The notes: generated by a model not told the origin, from the letters alone. A stretch of 64,000 bases of DNA from Paraburkholderia ginsengisoli NBRC 100965 (GCF_000739735.1 NZ_BBJF01000011.1:1-64000); one strand, 5' to 3'. Counted from the first letter of the stretch, positions 54,306 through 62,605 are shown. Program-made: numbers and translations.

Positions 54306-54733
54306 GCTCCCTCGAAACTAAAGAACTCGAGTTCGCGCGCCAGGTGCGCCGCGCGCTCGACGAAAACGCCGCCAGCATCACCCCCGCCACCGTCGACCGA
54401 CTCGCCGCGGCGCGCCGTGCCGCGCTCGCCCGCAAGAAGCCCGAGCCCGTCAGCGCGCCGGTGCTGGTGCCCGCTTTCGCCGGTGCCGGCATACCGGCCG
54501 GATTCCCGCACGTCGAAATCCCGCCACGCCGCCGTTCGCCGCTGCGCCGCTTCGCACTCGCGTGGCCGCTCGCCGCGCTGGTCGTGAGCCTTATCGGCAT
54601 CGCGTACTGGGAAGACCAGCAGCGCACCGCCGAACTCGCCGATATCGATGCCGCCATGCTTAGCGACGACCTGCCGCTCAATGCCTATCTCGACCACGGT
54701 TTCAACGCGTACCTTTCACGCGCCCACCACTGA
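54302..54733 (+). CDS. DUF3619 family membrane protein, candidate anti-sigma factor
   Basis: A 143-residue protein with a cytosolic N-terminal part (about 1-80, starting MSSLETKELEFARQVRRALDENA), one hydrophobic helix at about 84-103 (FALAWPLAALVVSLIGIAYW) and a short periplasmic part. I recognise DUF3619, found next to ECF sigma genes in Burkholderiales. The topology, the size, and the four-base overlap with the sigma gene are what one expects of an anti-sigma factor. There is no zinc motif, and binding is not shown. It follows the sigma gene and precedes DUF3106. Confidence 0.82.
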   Translation: MSSLETKELEFARQVRRALDENAASITPATVDRLAAARRAALARKKPEPVSAPVLVPAFAGAGIPAGFPHVEIPPRRRSPLRRFALAWPLAALVVSLIGIAYWEDQQRTAELADIDAAMLSDDLPLNAYLDHGFNAYLSRAHH

Positions 54734-54749
54734 GCGGGAGATTTTTCGG

Positions 54750-55508
54750 GTGAGTTACAAGCGCGGCCTGGCCGTTGTTTTCGGATGCGCGATCGCGGCC
54801 CTGGTGTCGTTCGCCGCGACGTATCCGCGCTTTTACCCGAGCCCTTCGCCCGTCGGCGCACGCACGCCCGGCGGCACCGCCACGGCCAGAACGCCCGCCC
54901 CCACGCTCGCCGTCGAATTGCCCGGCCTGCCCGGCAGCAACAGCCCGCTGGCCTGGGCGCGCCTGAGCTCGGCCGAGCATCTCGCGCTCGCGCCGTTCGA
55001 AGCCCAGTGGGATTCGTTCAGCGACGAGCGCAAGCGCAAATGGATCAAGATCGCGTCGCGCTATCCCAAGATGTCGCCCGACGCGCAAAAGCGCCTGCAT
55101 GAACGGATGAGCGAATGGGTGCGCATGACGCCGGATCAGCGGCGCGTCGCACGCGAAAACTATCAGGTGTCCAAGGAACTGCCGCGCGAGGCTCGTCAGA
55201 ACGCGTGGAAGGCCTATCAGCAACTGCCCGAAGAACAGAAGCAGCGGCTTGCCGCCAGCGAGCGCAAGCGGCGCCCGAGCGTTGTCAGCGCGCCGCCGTC
55301 GGCGCACAACGAAATCAAGGGCCTCGACCGCATCGTCAATGCGCGTGAGCACGGCGCCAGCGGCGTCGCGGCGGCGAGCGCCGTGGCCGCCGCGACGTTG
55401 CCGGGCTCGGCCGCCGCGCCCGCGATTCCGGCCACGGGGAGCTTCGTGCCCGCCACGCCGGTGCCGGTGTCGCCGTCCGAGGCGCCGTCGATCTTTAACG
55501 GCTCGTAG
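54750..55508 (+). CDS. DUF3106 family exported protein
   Basis: A 252-residue protein. A GTG start with a GGGAG upstream gives an N-terminal hydrophobic segment (GLAVVFGCAIAALVSFAATY) as a signal peptide or anchor. After a Pro/Ala-rich linker, the DUF3106 domain (about 65-180) shows repeated W-containing motifs: LAPFEAQWDSFSDERKRKW, RMSEWVRMTPDQRRVAREN and NAWKAYQQLPEEQKQRL. The C-terminus is Ala/Pro-rich. It is the third gene of the sigma operon. Its repeats resemble periplasmic stress chaperones of the Spy/CpxP type, but that is only a visual likeness. Confidence 0.8.
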   Translation: MSYKRGLAVVFGCAIAALVSFAATYPRFYPSPSPVGARTPGGTATARTPAPTLAVELPGLPGSNSPLAWARLSSAEHLALAPFEAQWDSFSDERKRKWIKIASRYPKMSPDAQKRLHERMSEWVRMTPDQRRVARENYQVSKELPREARQNAWKAYQQLPEEQKQRLAASERKRRPSVVSAPPSAHNEIKGLDRIVNAREHGASGVAAASAVAAATLPGSAAAPAIPATGSFVPATPVPVSPSEAPSIFNGS

Positions 55509-55519
55509 CCACCCCCTCC

Positions 55520-56041
55520 GTGTCCCAGCCGCTCGCGACCTCGACACCGCCCGCCGATGCACCTTGCATCGCCCCCACCGTTCGACGGCGTCTCGCGGCG
55601 CTGCTCTATGAAGCGCTGATCCTGTTCGGCGTGGTGTTCATCGCCGGCTATCTGTTCAGCACGCTGACGCAGCAACGCAACGGATTGACGCATCACAACC
55701 TGCTGGCTGCGTGGATCGGTCTCGTGGTCGGGCTGTACTTCGTCTGGTTCTGGACCCACAGCGGCCAGACCCTGCCGATGAAAACCTGGCGCCTGCGCGT
55801 CGTCGCCGCCGATGGCTCGCCGCTTTCGACCGGTCGCGCGATCGGTCGCTACGTGCTCGCGTGGCTGTGGTTCCTGCCGCCGCTCGCGCTGCATCCGCTG
55901 CTGGGGCTTCGGCTGCCGCAGACGCTGGCGATCGCCGGCGTCTGGTTCCTGCTGTGGGCCGCGATCGGCCGCTTCGATCCGCAGCGTCAATTCCTGCACG
56001 ATCGGCTCGCGGGTACGCGGGTGATCGGGGTCGTTCGCTGA
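55520..56041 (+). CDS. RDD family membrane protein
   Basis: A 173-residue integral membrane protein with an RDD domain. It has the N-terminal RRLAALLYEALILFGVVFIAGYLF helix and the family's W-rich core (FVWFWTHSGQTLPMKTWRLRVV), ending RQFLHDRLAGTRVI. The family is linked to Na+/H+ exchange or osmotolerance in some bacteria, and the role here is unknown. GTG start 11 bases after the DUF3106 stop. Last gene of the sigma operon. Confidence 0.85.
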   Translation: MSQPLATSTPPADAPCIAPTVRRRLAALLYEALILFGVVFIAGYLFSTLTQQRNGLTHHNLLAAWIGLVVGLYFVWFWTHSGQTLPMKTWRLRVVAADGSPLSTGRAIGRYVLAWLWFLPPLALHPLLGLRLPQTLAIAGVWFLLWAAIGRFDPQRQFLHDRLAGTRVIGVVR

Positions 56042-56131
56042 ACCGACCCGCACCCGCCGCACCCGCCGCACCCGCAACAGCTTCCCTCCGCACGGCAATC
56101 CCCCCGCCGCAGTAATAAGAACTTCTCATGA

Positions 56132-56149
56132 CTGTCATGGCACAGTCAC
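56132..56149 (+). promoter_or_regulatory. PHO-box-like site (PhoB) upstream of the plcP-like operon
   Basis: CTGTCAT, four bases, then CAGTCAC: two direct 7-base repeats with the 11-base period of a PhoB box (consensus CTGTCAT). The first is exact and the second differs at one position within CTGTCA. A weak -10-like CTCAAT (56160-56165) lies about ten bases downstream, and the first codon is 44 bases beyond the box. It is found only by eye. Confidence 0.62.
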
Positions 56150-56193
56150 GCGCGCCCGGCTCAATACGGGCACCGCAACTCGACGCGTGAGCC

Positions 56194-57135
56194 ATGGACC
56201 CCAAAACGTCCGCGACTTCCCTGTTCCGCCAGACCGGCCCGAGCGTCGACACCGTCGCGTTCCGGCCGGACCCGAGCCCGGCTCACCACGGCCTGCCGTT
56301 GCCGGCGTCACCGCCCCTCGACGCCCACGACCCCCATCCCGAAGACGAACACGCCGACCCGCACCGCTACCGCACCATCTGGCTGTCCGACATCCATCTG
56401 GGTTCGAGCGGCTGTCAGGCGCCGTATCTGCTCGACTTTCTGCGTCACAACGAGTCGGAGTATCTGTACCTGGTCGGCGACATCATCGACGGCTGGCAGT
56501 TGAAGAAAGGCTGGTACTGGCCGCAGGCTCACAACGACGTCGTGCAGAAAGTGCTGCGCAAAGCGCGCAAAGGCACCCAGGTGATCTACGTGCCCGGCAA
56601 TCACGACGAAGCCGCGCGCCAGTTCTGCGACCTCGCGTTCGGCGACATCCACGTGCGCGGCGAAGCGTTTCACACGACGCTCGCCGGCAAGCGCCTGTGG
56701 ATCGTGCACGGCGATCTGTTCGATGGCGTGATCCAGCACGCGAAGTGGCTCGCGTATCTCGGCGACACGCTCTACACGATGATCCTCGTCCTGAACCGCT
56801 GGTTCAACCGCATTCGCGGCAAGCTCGGCTTTCCGTACTGGTCCCTGTCGCAGTACCTGAAGCATCAGGTGAAGAACGCGGTGAACTTCATCTCGTCGTT
56901 CGAAACGGTGATGACCGACGAAGCGCGCCGCCGCGGCTGCGACGGTGTGGTCTGCGGACACATCCACAAAGCCGAGCTGCGCGACATCGACGGTGTGCTG
57001 TATTGCAACGACGGCGACTGGGTCGAGAGTCTGTCGGCGCTCGTCGAGACCTATGAAGGCGAACTCAAGGTGATCTACTGGACCACGCTGCGCGCGCCGC
57101 AAACCGGCGCGCAGAAGGCCCATGCGACCGCGTAG
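56194..57135 (+). CDS. PlcP-like metallophosphoesterase (UDP-2,3-diacylglucosamine diphosphatase family)
   Basis: A 313-residue calcineurin-like phosphoesterase. Metal ligands are seen at SDIHLG (Asp66, His68), GDIIDGW (Asp96), GNHDE (Asn136, His137), VHGD (His172) and CGHIH (His256, His258). The family is COG2908, which includes LpxH. The long conserved stretch around LLDFLRH, WYWPQAHNDVVQKVLRKARKGT and YWSLSQ matches, from memory, the PlcP phospholipase C of Sinorhizobium that frees diacylglycerol from phospholipids under phosphate limitation. An N-terminal 58-residue Pro/His-rich extension is not part of the fold. It is followed by the glycosyltransferase. Confidence 0.85.
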   Translation: MDPKTSATSLFRQTGPSVDTVAFRPDPSPAHHGLPLPASPPLDAHDPHPEDEHADPHRYRTIWLSDIHLGSSGCQAPYLLDFLRHNESEYLYLVGDIIDGWQLKKGWYWPQAHNDVVQKVLRKARKGTQVIYVPGNHDEAARQFCDLAFGDIHVRGEAFHTTLAGKRLWIVHGDLFDGVIQHAKWLAYLGDTLYTMILVLNRWFNRIRGKLGFPYWSLSQYLKHQVKNAVNFISSFETVMTDEARRRGCDGVVCGHIHKAELRDIDGVLYCNDGDWVESLSALVETYEGELKVIYWTTLRAPQTGAQKAHATA

Positions 57136-57176
57136 TCCCCGCAACTTCGATTGAACCCGAACCGAGGAACAAGCCG

Positions 57177-58208
57177 ATGAAGATCATGATCGTCACCGAC
57201 GCATGGGAACCGCAGGTCAATGGCGTCGTGCGCACGCTGAAGAACACCACGCGCGAGCTCACCGCGCTCGGCCATCGCGTCGATCTGTTGACGCCGCTCG
57301 AATTCAGGACGATCCCCTGCCCGACGTATCCGGAGATTCGTTTGTCGCTGCTGCCGCGCCGCAAGCTGCGCGAACGCATCGACACGTTCGCGCCCGACGC
57401 GTTGCACATCGCCACCGAAGGTCCGCTCGGCATGGCCGCGCGCGCGTACGCGCTGCGTCACAAACTGCCGTTCACGACCGCGTATCACACGCGCTTTCCT
57501 GAGTACGTGCAGGCGCGTTTCGGCATGCCGCTCGCTGCGACCTACAAATTCCTGCACTGGTTTCACAAGCCGTCGCTGGCGGTGATGGCGCCCACGCCGG
57601 TGGTCAGGCACGACCTCGAACAGTTCGGCTTCACGAACGTCGTGCTATGGACTCGCGGCGTCGACCTGGAAATCTTCCATCCGATGGACTCGAAAGTGCT
57701 CAATTCCGCGCGGCCGATCTTCCTGTACGTGGGACGCGTCGCAGTCGAGAAGAACGTCGAAGCGTTTTTGCAGCTCGATCTGCCGGGTTCGAAGTGGGTC
57801 GCCGGCGAAGGCCCCGCGCTCGCCGAACTGAAGTCGCGCTATCCGCAAGCGAATTATCTCGGCGTGCTCACGCAGGCCGAACTCGCGAAGGTGTACGCGG
57901 CGGCGGACGTGTTCGTGTTCCCGAGCCGCACCGATACGTTCGGGCTCGTGCTGCTCGAAGCGCTCGCATGCGGTACGCCGGTAGCCGCGTATCCGGTCAC
58001 CGGTCCGATCGACGTGCTCGGCGACGGTGGCGCGGGCGCGATGCGCGACGATCTGCGCGAGGCCTGTCTCGACGCGTTGAAGATCGATCGCAATCACGCG
58101 CGCGCGTGGGCGGAGCGCTTCTCGTGGGCGGCGGCCTCCGCGCAGTTCGCCGCGCATCTGAAGCCGCTGCCGCGCGCGTCGTATAGCGAGGAAAGCGCAG
58201 CCGCGTGA
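57177..58208 (+). CDS. Glycosyltransferase family 4 (GT-B), Agt-like
   Basis: A 343-residue GT4 enzyme. The N-terminal domain starts MKIMIVTDAWEPQVNGVVRT and has HIATEGPLGMAARAYA. The C-terminal nucleotide-sugar domain has FLYVGRVAVEKN and the E-x7-E-type PSRTDTFGLVLLEALACGTPVAAYP. Relatives glycosylate diacylglycerol in phosphate-starved bacteria (Agt) or add mannose to lipid. Position directly behind the PlcP-like gene suggests the diacylglycerol acceptor. GAACAAGCCG precedes the ATG. Its stop overlaps the kinase gene (GTGA). Confidence 0.83.
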   Translation: MKIMIVTDAWEPQVNGVVRTLKNTTRELTALGHRVDLLTPLEFRTIPCPTYPEIRLSLLPRRKLRERIDTFAPDALHIATEGPLGMAARAYALRHKLPFTTAYHTRFPEYVQARFGMPLAATYKFLHWFHKPSLAVMAPTPVVRHDLEQFGFTNVVLWTRGVDLEIFHPMDSKVLNSARPIFLYVGRVAVEKNVEAFLQLDLPGSKWVAGEGPALAELKSRYPQANYLGVLTQAELAKVYAAADVFVFPSRTDTFGLVLLEALACGTPVAAYPVTGPIDVLGDGGAGAMRDDLREACLDALKIDRNHARAWAERFSWAAASAQFAAHLKPLPRASYSEESAAA

Positions 58209-58885
58209 CGCGGCGCGCGCAGCCGTCCATGCGAACCAGTTCCTCCAACGTGACGCGCGCGTCGAACGGCGCGTTGCACGCCGTCGATGACGCCGAACGC
58301 AACGCCACTGCCATCGAGCCGTTCGACGACGTCAGCGAATCCGGCGCGCCCGATCATGCGCACGCCGTGCAGCATTCGAACGGCATCGACCACGCGCGCC
58401 TCGCGAATCACGCGTCCCACGCCAACGACACGCACGCCGAACCGCTCAGCCCCGACGATCCGCTCGCGCCGCTGCCGTTCAACCCGTACAAGGGCAATCG
58501 CGGCCTCACGCGCGCATGGCACGCGATGAAAAATTCGCTCGCCGGATTTCGCGTCGCGATTCGCGAGGAAAGCGCGTTTCGCCAGGAACTCACGCTCGCC
58601 GCGATCCTGATTCCGTGCGGGCTACTCGTGCCGGTCGAACCGGTGTCGCGCGTGCTGCTGCTCGGCTCGGTGCTGCTGGTGCTGATCGTCGAGTTGCTGA
58701 ACTCGAGCGTCGAAGCCGCGATCGACCGCATCTCGCTCGAACGTCACGAACTGTCGCGCCGCGCGAAGGACCTCGGCAGCGCGGCCGTGATGGTCGCGCT
58801 CGGCATGTGCGTGATGACATGGGCGCTGCTCGTCGGACCGCTCGTCGCGCGATGGCTCGCGCATTGGCTGCGCGCATCGCCATGA
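58205..58885 (+). CDS. dgkA: Diacylglycerol kinase (DgkA-type) with long N-terminal extension
   Basis: A 226-residue protein. Residues about 100-226 are a prokaryotic diacylglycerol kinase with three helices and the motif VELLNSSVEAAIDRI (Glu163, Glu170), then HELSRRAKDLGSAAVM. The enzyme phosphorylates diacylglycerol to phosphatidic acid at the membrane. E. coli DgkA has 122 residues; here an extra 92 or so, rich in Ala, His, Asn, Asp and Ser, precede the core. The GTG at 58205 overlaps the GT stop (GTGA); an ATG at 58229 would shorten it by eight residues. Third gene of the PlcP-like operon. Confidence 0.88.
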   Translation: MTRRAQPSMRTSSSNVTRASNGALHAVDDAERNATAIEPFDDVSESGAPDHAHAVQHSNGIDHARLANHASHANDTHAEPLSPDDPLAPLPFNPYKGNRGLTRAWHAMKNSLAGFRVAIREESAFRQELTLAAILIPCGLLVPVEPVSRVLLLGSVLLVLIVELLNSSVEAAIDRISLERHELSRRAKDLGSAAVMVALGMCVMTWALLVGPLVARWLAHWLRASP

Positions 58886-58931
58886 CGTCGCGCGCCAGTC
58901 GTCTCCGAAGATGAAAACCCTGAGTATCCGC

Positions 58932-58958
58932 TTGGTATAAGAACGGTCGGTTTATAAT
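58932..58958 (+). promoter_or_regulatory. Promoter-like element with AACGGTCGGTT upstream of the TetR gene
   Basis: TTGGTA (58932-58937) and TATAAT (58953-58958) have a short 15-base spacing, with the half-palindromic AACGGTCGGTT between them. A TetR-type autoregulatory site is plausible; the spacing makes the promoter call tentative. Confidence 0.35.
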
Positions 58959-59132
58959 CATTTGACAGTCTCACGAGAGGACACCGGGCCGCCCGAGGTT
59001 TTCTCGCCCCCGCGGGGGCCTGTCGCCGAGCGGCAGGCTTGCAGGCGCTCATATACCAACCGCATCCGGGTGGACCACGCAGCAGCGGCACGCCGCCGCG
59101 CGACCAGCCCGGCACAACCAGGGCCGGACGAC

Positions 59133-59858
59133 ATGGAAGCCAAACCTCCCCGCCGCACGCGCGAACGGATTCTCGAGCTGTCGTTGAAGCTGTTCAACGA
59201 AATCGGCGAACCGAACGTCACGACGACGACCATCGCCGAGGAAATGGAGATCAGTCCCGGCAATCTGTACTACCACTTCCGCAACAAAGACGACATCATC
59301 AACAGCATCTTCAGCCAGTTCGAGCAGGAGATCGAAAAGCGTCTGCGTTTCCCCGACGACCATCGCGCGACCATCGACGAAATGTGGTCGTACTTGCAGT
59401 ACATGGTCGATTTCACGTGGCGTTATCGCTTCCTGTATCGCGACCTGAACGACCTGCTCGCGCGCAACCGCACGCTCGAAACGCACTTCAAGCAGATCAT
59501 CAGCCACAAGGTGCGCTTCGCGAGCCAGTTCTGCGAACAGCTTGTCGCCGACGGCGAAATGGTCGCGACGCCGCAAGAGCTGCATGTGATCGCCACCAAC
59601 GTCGGCGTGATTGGCACGTACTGGCTGTCGTATCAATTCGTGATGAATCCGCGCAAGTACAACGAGCAGGAAGCGATTCGCGCGGAGCTGCATCAGGTGA
59701 GCGTGCAGATCGTGTCGCTGATGGCGCCCTATCTGCGCGGCCGCTCGCGGCAGATTTTCGACGACCTCGTGTCCGGCAAGCTGCCCAAACGCGAGTTTTA
59801 CGACTACCTGCCGCCGAAGGAAGGCGCCGCGCCCCGCAACGAATCGAAGGACGTTTGA
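59133..59858 (+). CDS. TetR family regulator, PhaD-like
   Basis: A 241-residue TetR/AcrR regulator. The N-terminal helix-turn-helix (residues about 8-55) reads RERILELSLKLFNEIGEPNVTTTTIAEEMEISPGNLYYHFRNKD, with close likeness to PhaD, the activator of polyhydroxyalkanoate genes that senses acyl-CoA. The all-helical ligand domain follows, with EMWSYLQYMVDFTW. The ATG at 59133 gives the family length; an in-frame TTG at 58962 is less likely. Its gene lies two bases before LOG. Ligand and targets are unknown. Confidence 0.87.
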   Translation: MEAKPPRRTRERILELSLKLFNEIGEPNVTTTTIAEEMEISPGNLYYHFRNKDDIINSIFSQFEQEIEKRLRFPDDHRATIDEMWSYLQYMVDFTWRYRFLYRDLNDLLARNRTLETHFKQIISHKVRFASQFCEQLVADGEMVATPQELHVIATNVGVIGTYWLSYQFVMNPRKYNEQEAIRAELHQVSVQIVSLMAPYLRGRSRQIFDDLVSGKLPKREFYDYLPPKEGAAPRNESKDV

Positions 59859-59860
59859 GC

Positions 59861-60445
59861 ATGAAGTCGGTGTGTGTGTATTGCGGCTCCGCGAACGGAG
59901 CCAAACCGTTGTATGCGGAGGCGGCGCGCTCGTTCGGCCGCGCGCTGGTCGAGGCCGATCTCGCGTTGATCTACGGCGGCGGCAAGGTCGGGCTGATGGG
60001 CGTGATCGCCGATACGGTGATGGCCGAAGGCGGCCGCGCTATCGGCGTGATTCCCGAACTGCTGGTCAACAAGGAAGTCGGCCATAACGGGCTGACCGAG
60101 CTGCACGTGGTGCCCGACATGCATCATCGCAAGAAGATGATGGCCGACCTGTCCGACGCGTTCGTCGCGATGCCGGGCGGCGTCGGCACGCTCGAAGAGC
60201 TGTTCGAGGTCTATACGTGGGCGCAGCTCGGCTATCACGGCAAGCCGGTGGCGGTGCTGAACATCGACGGCTTTTACGACCCGTTGATCCACATGCTGCG
60301 GCATACAGTCGAAGAAGGCTTCATGCGCCACACGTATCTCGACATCCTGCAGATCGATGCCGACCCCATCGCGCTGATCGACAAGTTGCAACGCTATCAG
60401 CCGCCCGCCGGCGACAAGTGGGCGATCAAACGCGATTCGGTTTGA
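59861..60445 (+). CDS. LOG family protein (cytokinin riboside 5'-monophosphate phosphoribohydrolase-like)
   Basis: A 194-residue Rossmann-like protein of the LOG/TIGR00730 family. Its hallmark PGGVGTLEELFE (about 107-118) is the catalytic PGGxGTxxE motif, with GGGKVGLMG near the N-terminus. Family members release base from nucleoside 5'-monophosphates. In plants LOG makes cytokinin; in bacteria the substrate is often AMP or is unknown. It directly follows the TetR gene. A nucleotide salvage role is likely, with plant hormone synthesis only a possibility. Confidence 0.92.
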   Translation: MKSVCVYCGSANGAKPLYAEAARSFGRALVEADLALIYGGGKVGLMGVIADTVMAEGGRAIGVIPELLVNKEVGHNGLTELHVVPDMHHRKKMMADLSDAFVAMPGGVGTLEELFEVYTWAQLGYHGKPVAVLNIDGFYDPLIHMLRHTVEEGFMRHTYLDILQIDADPIALIDKLQRYQPPAGDKWAIKRDSV

Positions 60446-60565
60446 TCTGACGCGTCCGGCCTCGACACGGACTCGGACGCGGGCCGGTCCTCACGGGCCG
60501 CGCTCGGGCGCCTGCCCTACCGGCCGCGCGCTCCGCGCGGCCTTCACTCCAACGATGAGGTTGCA

Positions 60566-61312
60566 ATGACGAAAGCCGTTCTGATCACCGGTGGCAGCCG
60601 CGGCATTGGCCGCGCGAGCGCGCGTCTGCTGGGCGCGCGGGGCTGGTGCGTCGGTGTGAATTACGCGCAGAACCGCGCCGCCGCCGAAGAGACCGTCGCC
60701 GAAGTCGAGCGCGCCGGCGGCCGCGCGGTGGCGATCGAAGGCGACGTCGCGAATGAAGCCGATGTGATCGCGATGTTCGACGCGCTTCAGCGGCAGTTCG
60801 GCCGGCTCGATGCGCTCGTCAACAACGCGGGAATCGTGGCGCCGTCGAGCCAGCTCGCCGATATGGACCTCGCGCGTCTGAAGCGCATGTTCGACGTCAA
60901 CGTGCTCGGCGCGTATCTGTGCGCGCGTGAAGCCGCGCGGCGCATGTCGACCGATCGCGGCGGCGCGGGCGGGGTGATCGTCAACATCTCGTCGGCGGCG
61001 GCGCGGCTCGGCTCACCGAACGAATACGTCGATTACGCCGGCTCGAAAGGCGCGATCGACACGATGACGCTCGGCCTCGCCAAGGAACTCGGCCCGCGAG
61101 GCGTGCGTGTGAACGCGGTGCGCCCCGGCCTTATCGACACCGAAATTCACGCGAGCGGCGGCAAGCCGGAGCGCGCCGCGCAACTCGGCGCGACCACGCC
61201 GCTCGGCCGTCCGGGCAGCGCGGACGAAGTGGCCGAATCCATCGTGTGGCTGTTGAGCGATGCGGCGTCGTATGTGACGGGTGCGTTGCTCGATGTTGCC
61301 GGGGGACGTTGA
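60566..61312 (+). CDS. SDR family oxidoreductase
   Basis: A 248-residue classical short-chain dehydrogenase. The cofactor motif TGGSRGIGRA is at the N-terminus, NNAG is at about 90-93, and the catalytic Ser, Tyr and Lys are seen in VNISSAAARLGSP, YVDYAGSKGA (YxxxK) and downstream NAVRPGLIDTEIH. It is similar to glucose 1-dehydrogenase and FabG-type enzymes; the substrate is unknown. The ATG follows an ATGAGGTTGCA with a weak ribosome binding site. A terminator follows. Confidence 0.92.
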   Translation: MTKAVLITGGSRGIGRASARLLGARGWCVGVNYAQNRAAAEETVAEVERAGGRAVAIEGDVANEADVIAMFDALQRQFGRLDALVNNAGIVAPSSQLADMDLARLKRMFDVNVLGAYLCAREAARRMSTDRGGAGGVIVNISSAAARLGSPNEYVDYAGSKGAIDTMTLGLAKELGPRGVRVNAVRPGLIDTEIHASGGKPERAAQLGATTPLGRPGSADEVAESIVWLLSDAASYVTGALLDVAGGR

Positions 61313-61355
61313 GTCACCTCACGCGCGAGGTGCGAGGAAGGTCATGCGGTTCTGA

Positions 61356-61383
61356 AGGCGCGGCTCACGGCTGCGCCTTTTTT
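61356..61383 (+). terminator. Terminator after the SDR gene
   Basis: The stem AGGCGC/GCGCCT with an eleven-base loop is followed by TTTTTT. It lies about 45 bases past the SDR stop. Confidence 0.65.
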
Positions 61384-61493
61384 CTTTGTCGCTGTACCGC
61401 TGGGAGCTGAGAAGGAATGCGAGCAGGTGCCGCCGGCTCGCCGATTATTGCCGTTCGAAACAGCACGGCCGGCTCAACAGCCGGTCCGCGAGC

Positions 61494-62174
61494 CTAGAAC
61501 GACGAACCCGGTTCGCGCAAAAATGCGCTTTCCTCGGCAGTCGACACGCGCCCGAGCACCGCATTGCGATGCGGAAAGCGCCCGAAGCGCTCGACGATTT
61601 CCGCGTGCCGCACGGCGAACCGGTAATACGACTTGCCACCCGGCTCCGCTTCCAGCTGTTTGAACAAACGCAGCGATTCGCGCTGGCTGGCGAGCGTCTC
61701 ATCGTGTTCGAACGGCAGATAGGCGAATGCACGATGATGCGCGCTCGGCAACAGGCGATCTGCCGCGCTGGCGATCATCCGTTGCGCGATGCGCAGTGCT
61801 TTCTGATCGGCGGCAAACGCGCGCGGCGTGCTGCGGTGGCAATTGCGCGAGAACTGATCGAGCACGATGATGAGCGCCAACGCGCCGAGCGGTGTGGTCG
61901 CCCAGTGGTCGAGCGAGGTGTCGCCTGGCGAGGCGACTGCGGCATCATTCGCGGCATCATTCGCGTCATTCGCCGCATCGATCAACGCCCCAAAGCGCTC
62001 GCGCAACATCGCATCGAACGCTGCATCGCCCGAAAACCAGCTCTTGCGCTGCTCGCCGAAGCCCGGCGCATCCGGCGCACCGAACCAGCAATCGAGCACT
62101 TCGCGCGCCTGCGGCGCGAGCTCCGCGTAGTCGGCGATCGTCGAGTAAGGCGTCGCGCCCGACCCGTCAGCCAT
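61494..62174 (-). CDS. DUF924 family protein
   Basis: A 226-residue soluble helical protein of DUF924, a TPR-like family with no known function. Signatures visible are LDCWFGAPDAPGFGEQRKSWF, LALIIVLDQFSRNCHRSTPRAFAAD and RESLRLFKQLE. It contains a small AND-repeat (DAANDANDAANDAAVA, residues about 67-82) as a low-complexity insertion. It overlaps the hemoglobin gene stop by eight bases and so is probably cotranscribed. Confidence 0.88.
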   Translation of the reverse strand: MADGSGATPYSTIADYAELAPQAREVLDCWFGAPDAPGFGEQRKSWFSGDAAFDAMLRERFGALIDAANDANDAANDAAVASPGDTSLDHWATTPLGALALIIVLDQFSRNCHRSTPRAFAADQKALRIAQRMIASAADRLLPSAHHRAFAYLPFEHDETLASQRESLRLFKQLEAEPGGKSYYRFAVRHAEIVERFGRFPHRNAVLGRVSTAEESAFLREPGSSF

Positions 62175-62580
62175 TGCGGTTGCGCATCCAGTCCGCGGTC
62201 TCGAAGAACGAGCCGAGCAGGCGTTCGCGCAGCGGCTCGGCAAGGCCGATGTCCTGCATCGCCCACGCCATGCATCTGAGCCACTGATCCCGCTCGCTCG
62301 ACGCGATCGCAAACGGCAAGTGCCTCGCGCGCAACCGCGGATGGCCGAACCGGCTGATGTAGTGATCGGGGCCGCCCAGCCAGCCGCACAGAAACCAGAA
62401 GAACTTGTCGCGCGAACCGTCCAGCGATTCGGGATGCAAGGCCCGAATGCCGGCGAAATCCGCTTCCAGATCCATCAGGTCGTAAAACCGGTCCACCAGT
62501 TCACGCACACGCGCTTCGCCGCCGACCAGATCGAAGGCCGTCGGCTGCGCCGCGGACACTTCGTCGTTCAAATCGCTCAT
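62167..62580 (-). CDS. Group II truncated hemoglobin
   Basis: A 137-residue truncated hemoglobin. The Phe-Tyr of helix B is in RELVDRFYDLM, the group-II Trp and the proximal His appear around FFWFLCGWLGGPDHYISRFGHPRLRARH, and WLRCMAWAM is helix G with the conserved Trp. Group II globins act in nitric oxide or peroxide handling. The start at 62580 gives the family length. It overlaps DUF924 and follows the ABC permease on the same strand. Confidence 0.92.
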   Translation of the reverse strand: MSDLNDEVSAAQPTAFDLVGGEARVRELVDRFYDLMDLEADFAGIRALHPESLDGSRDKFFWFLCGWLGGPDHYISRFGHPRLRARHLPFAIASSERDQWLRCMAWAMQDIGLAEPLRERLLGSFFETADWMRNRNG

Positions 62581-62605
62581 AACCTGCTCATCAACTGATA
62601 AAAAA

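Noticed and set aside
59861..60445. Plant cytokinin synthesis by the LOG protein
   Set aside because: LOG proteins are near universal in bacteria and no isopentenyltransferase gene is present, so a cytokinin pathway is not supported by this window.
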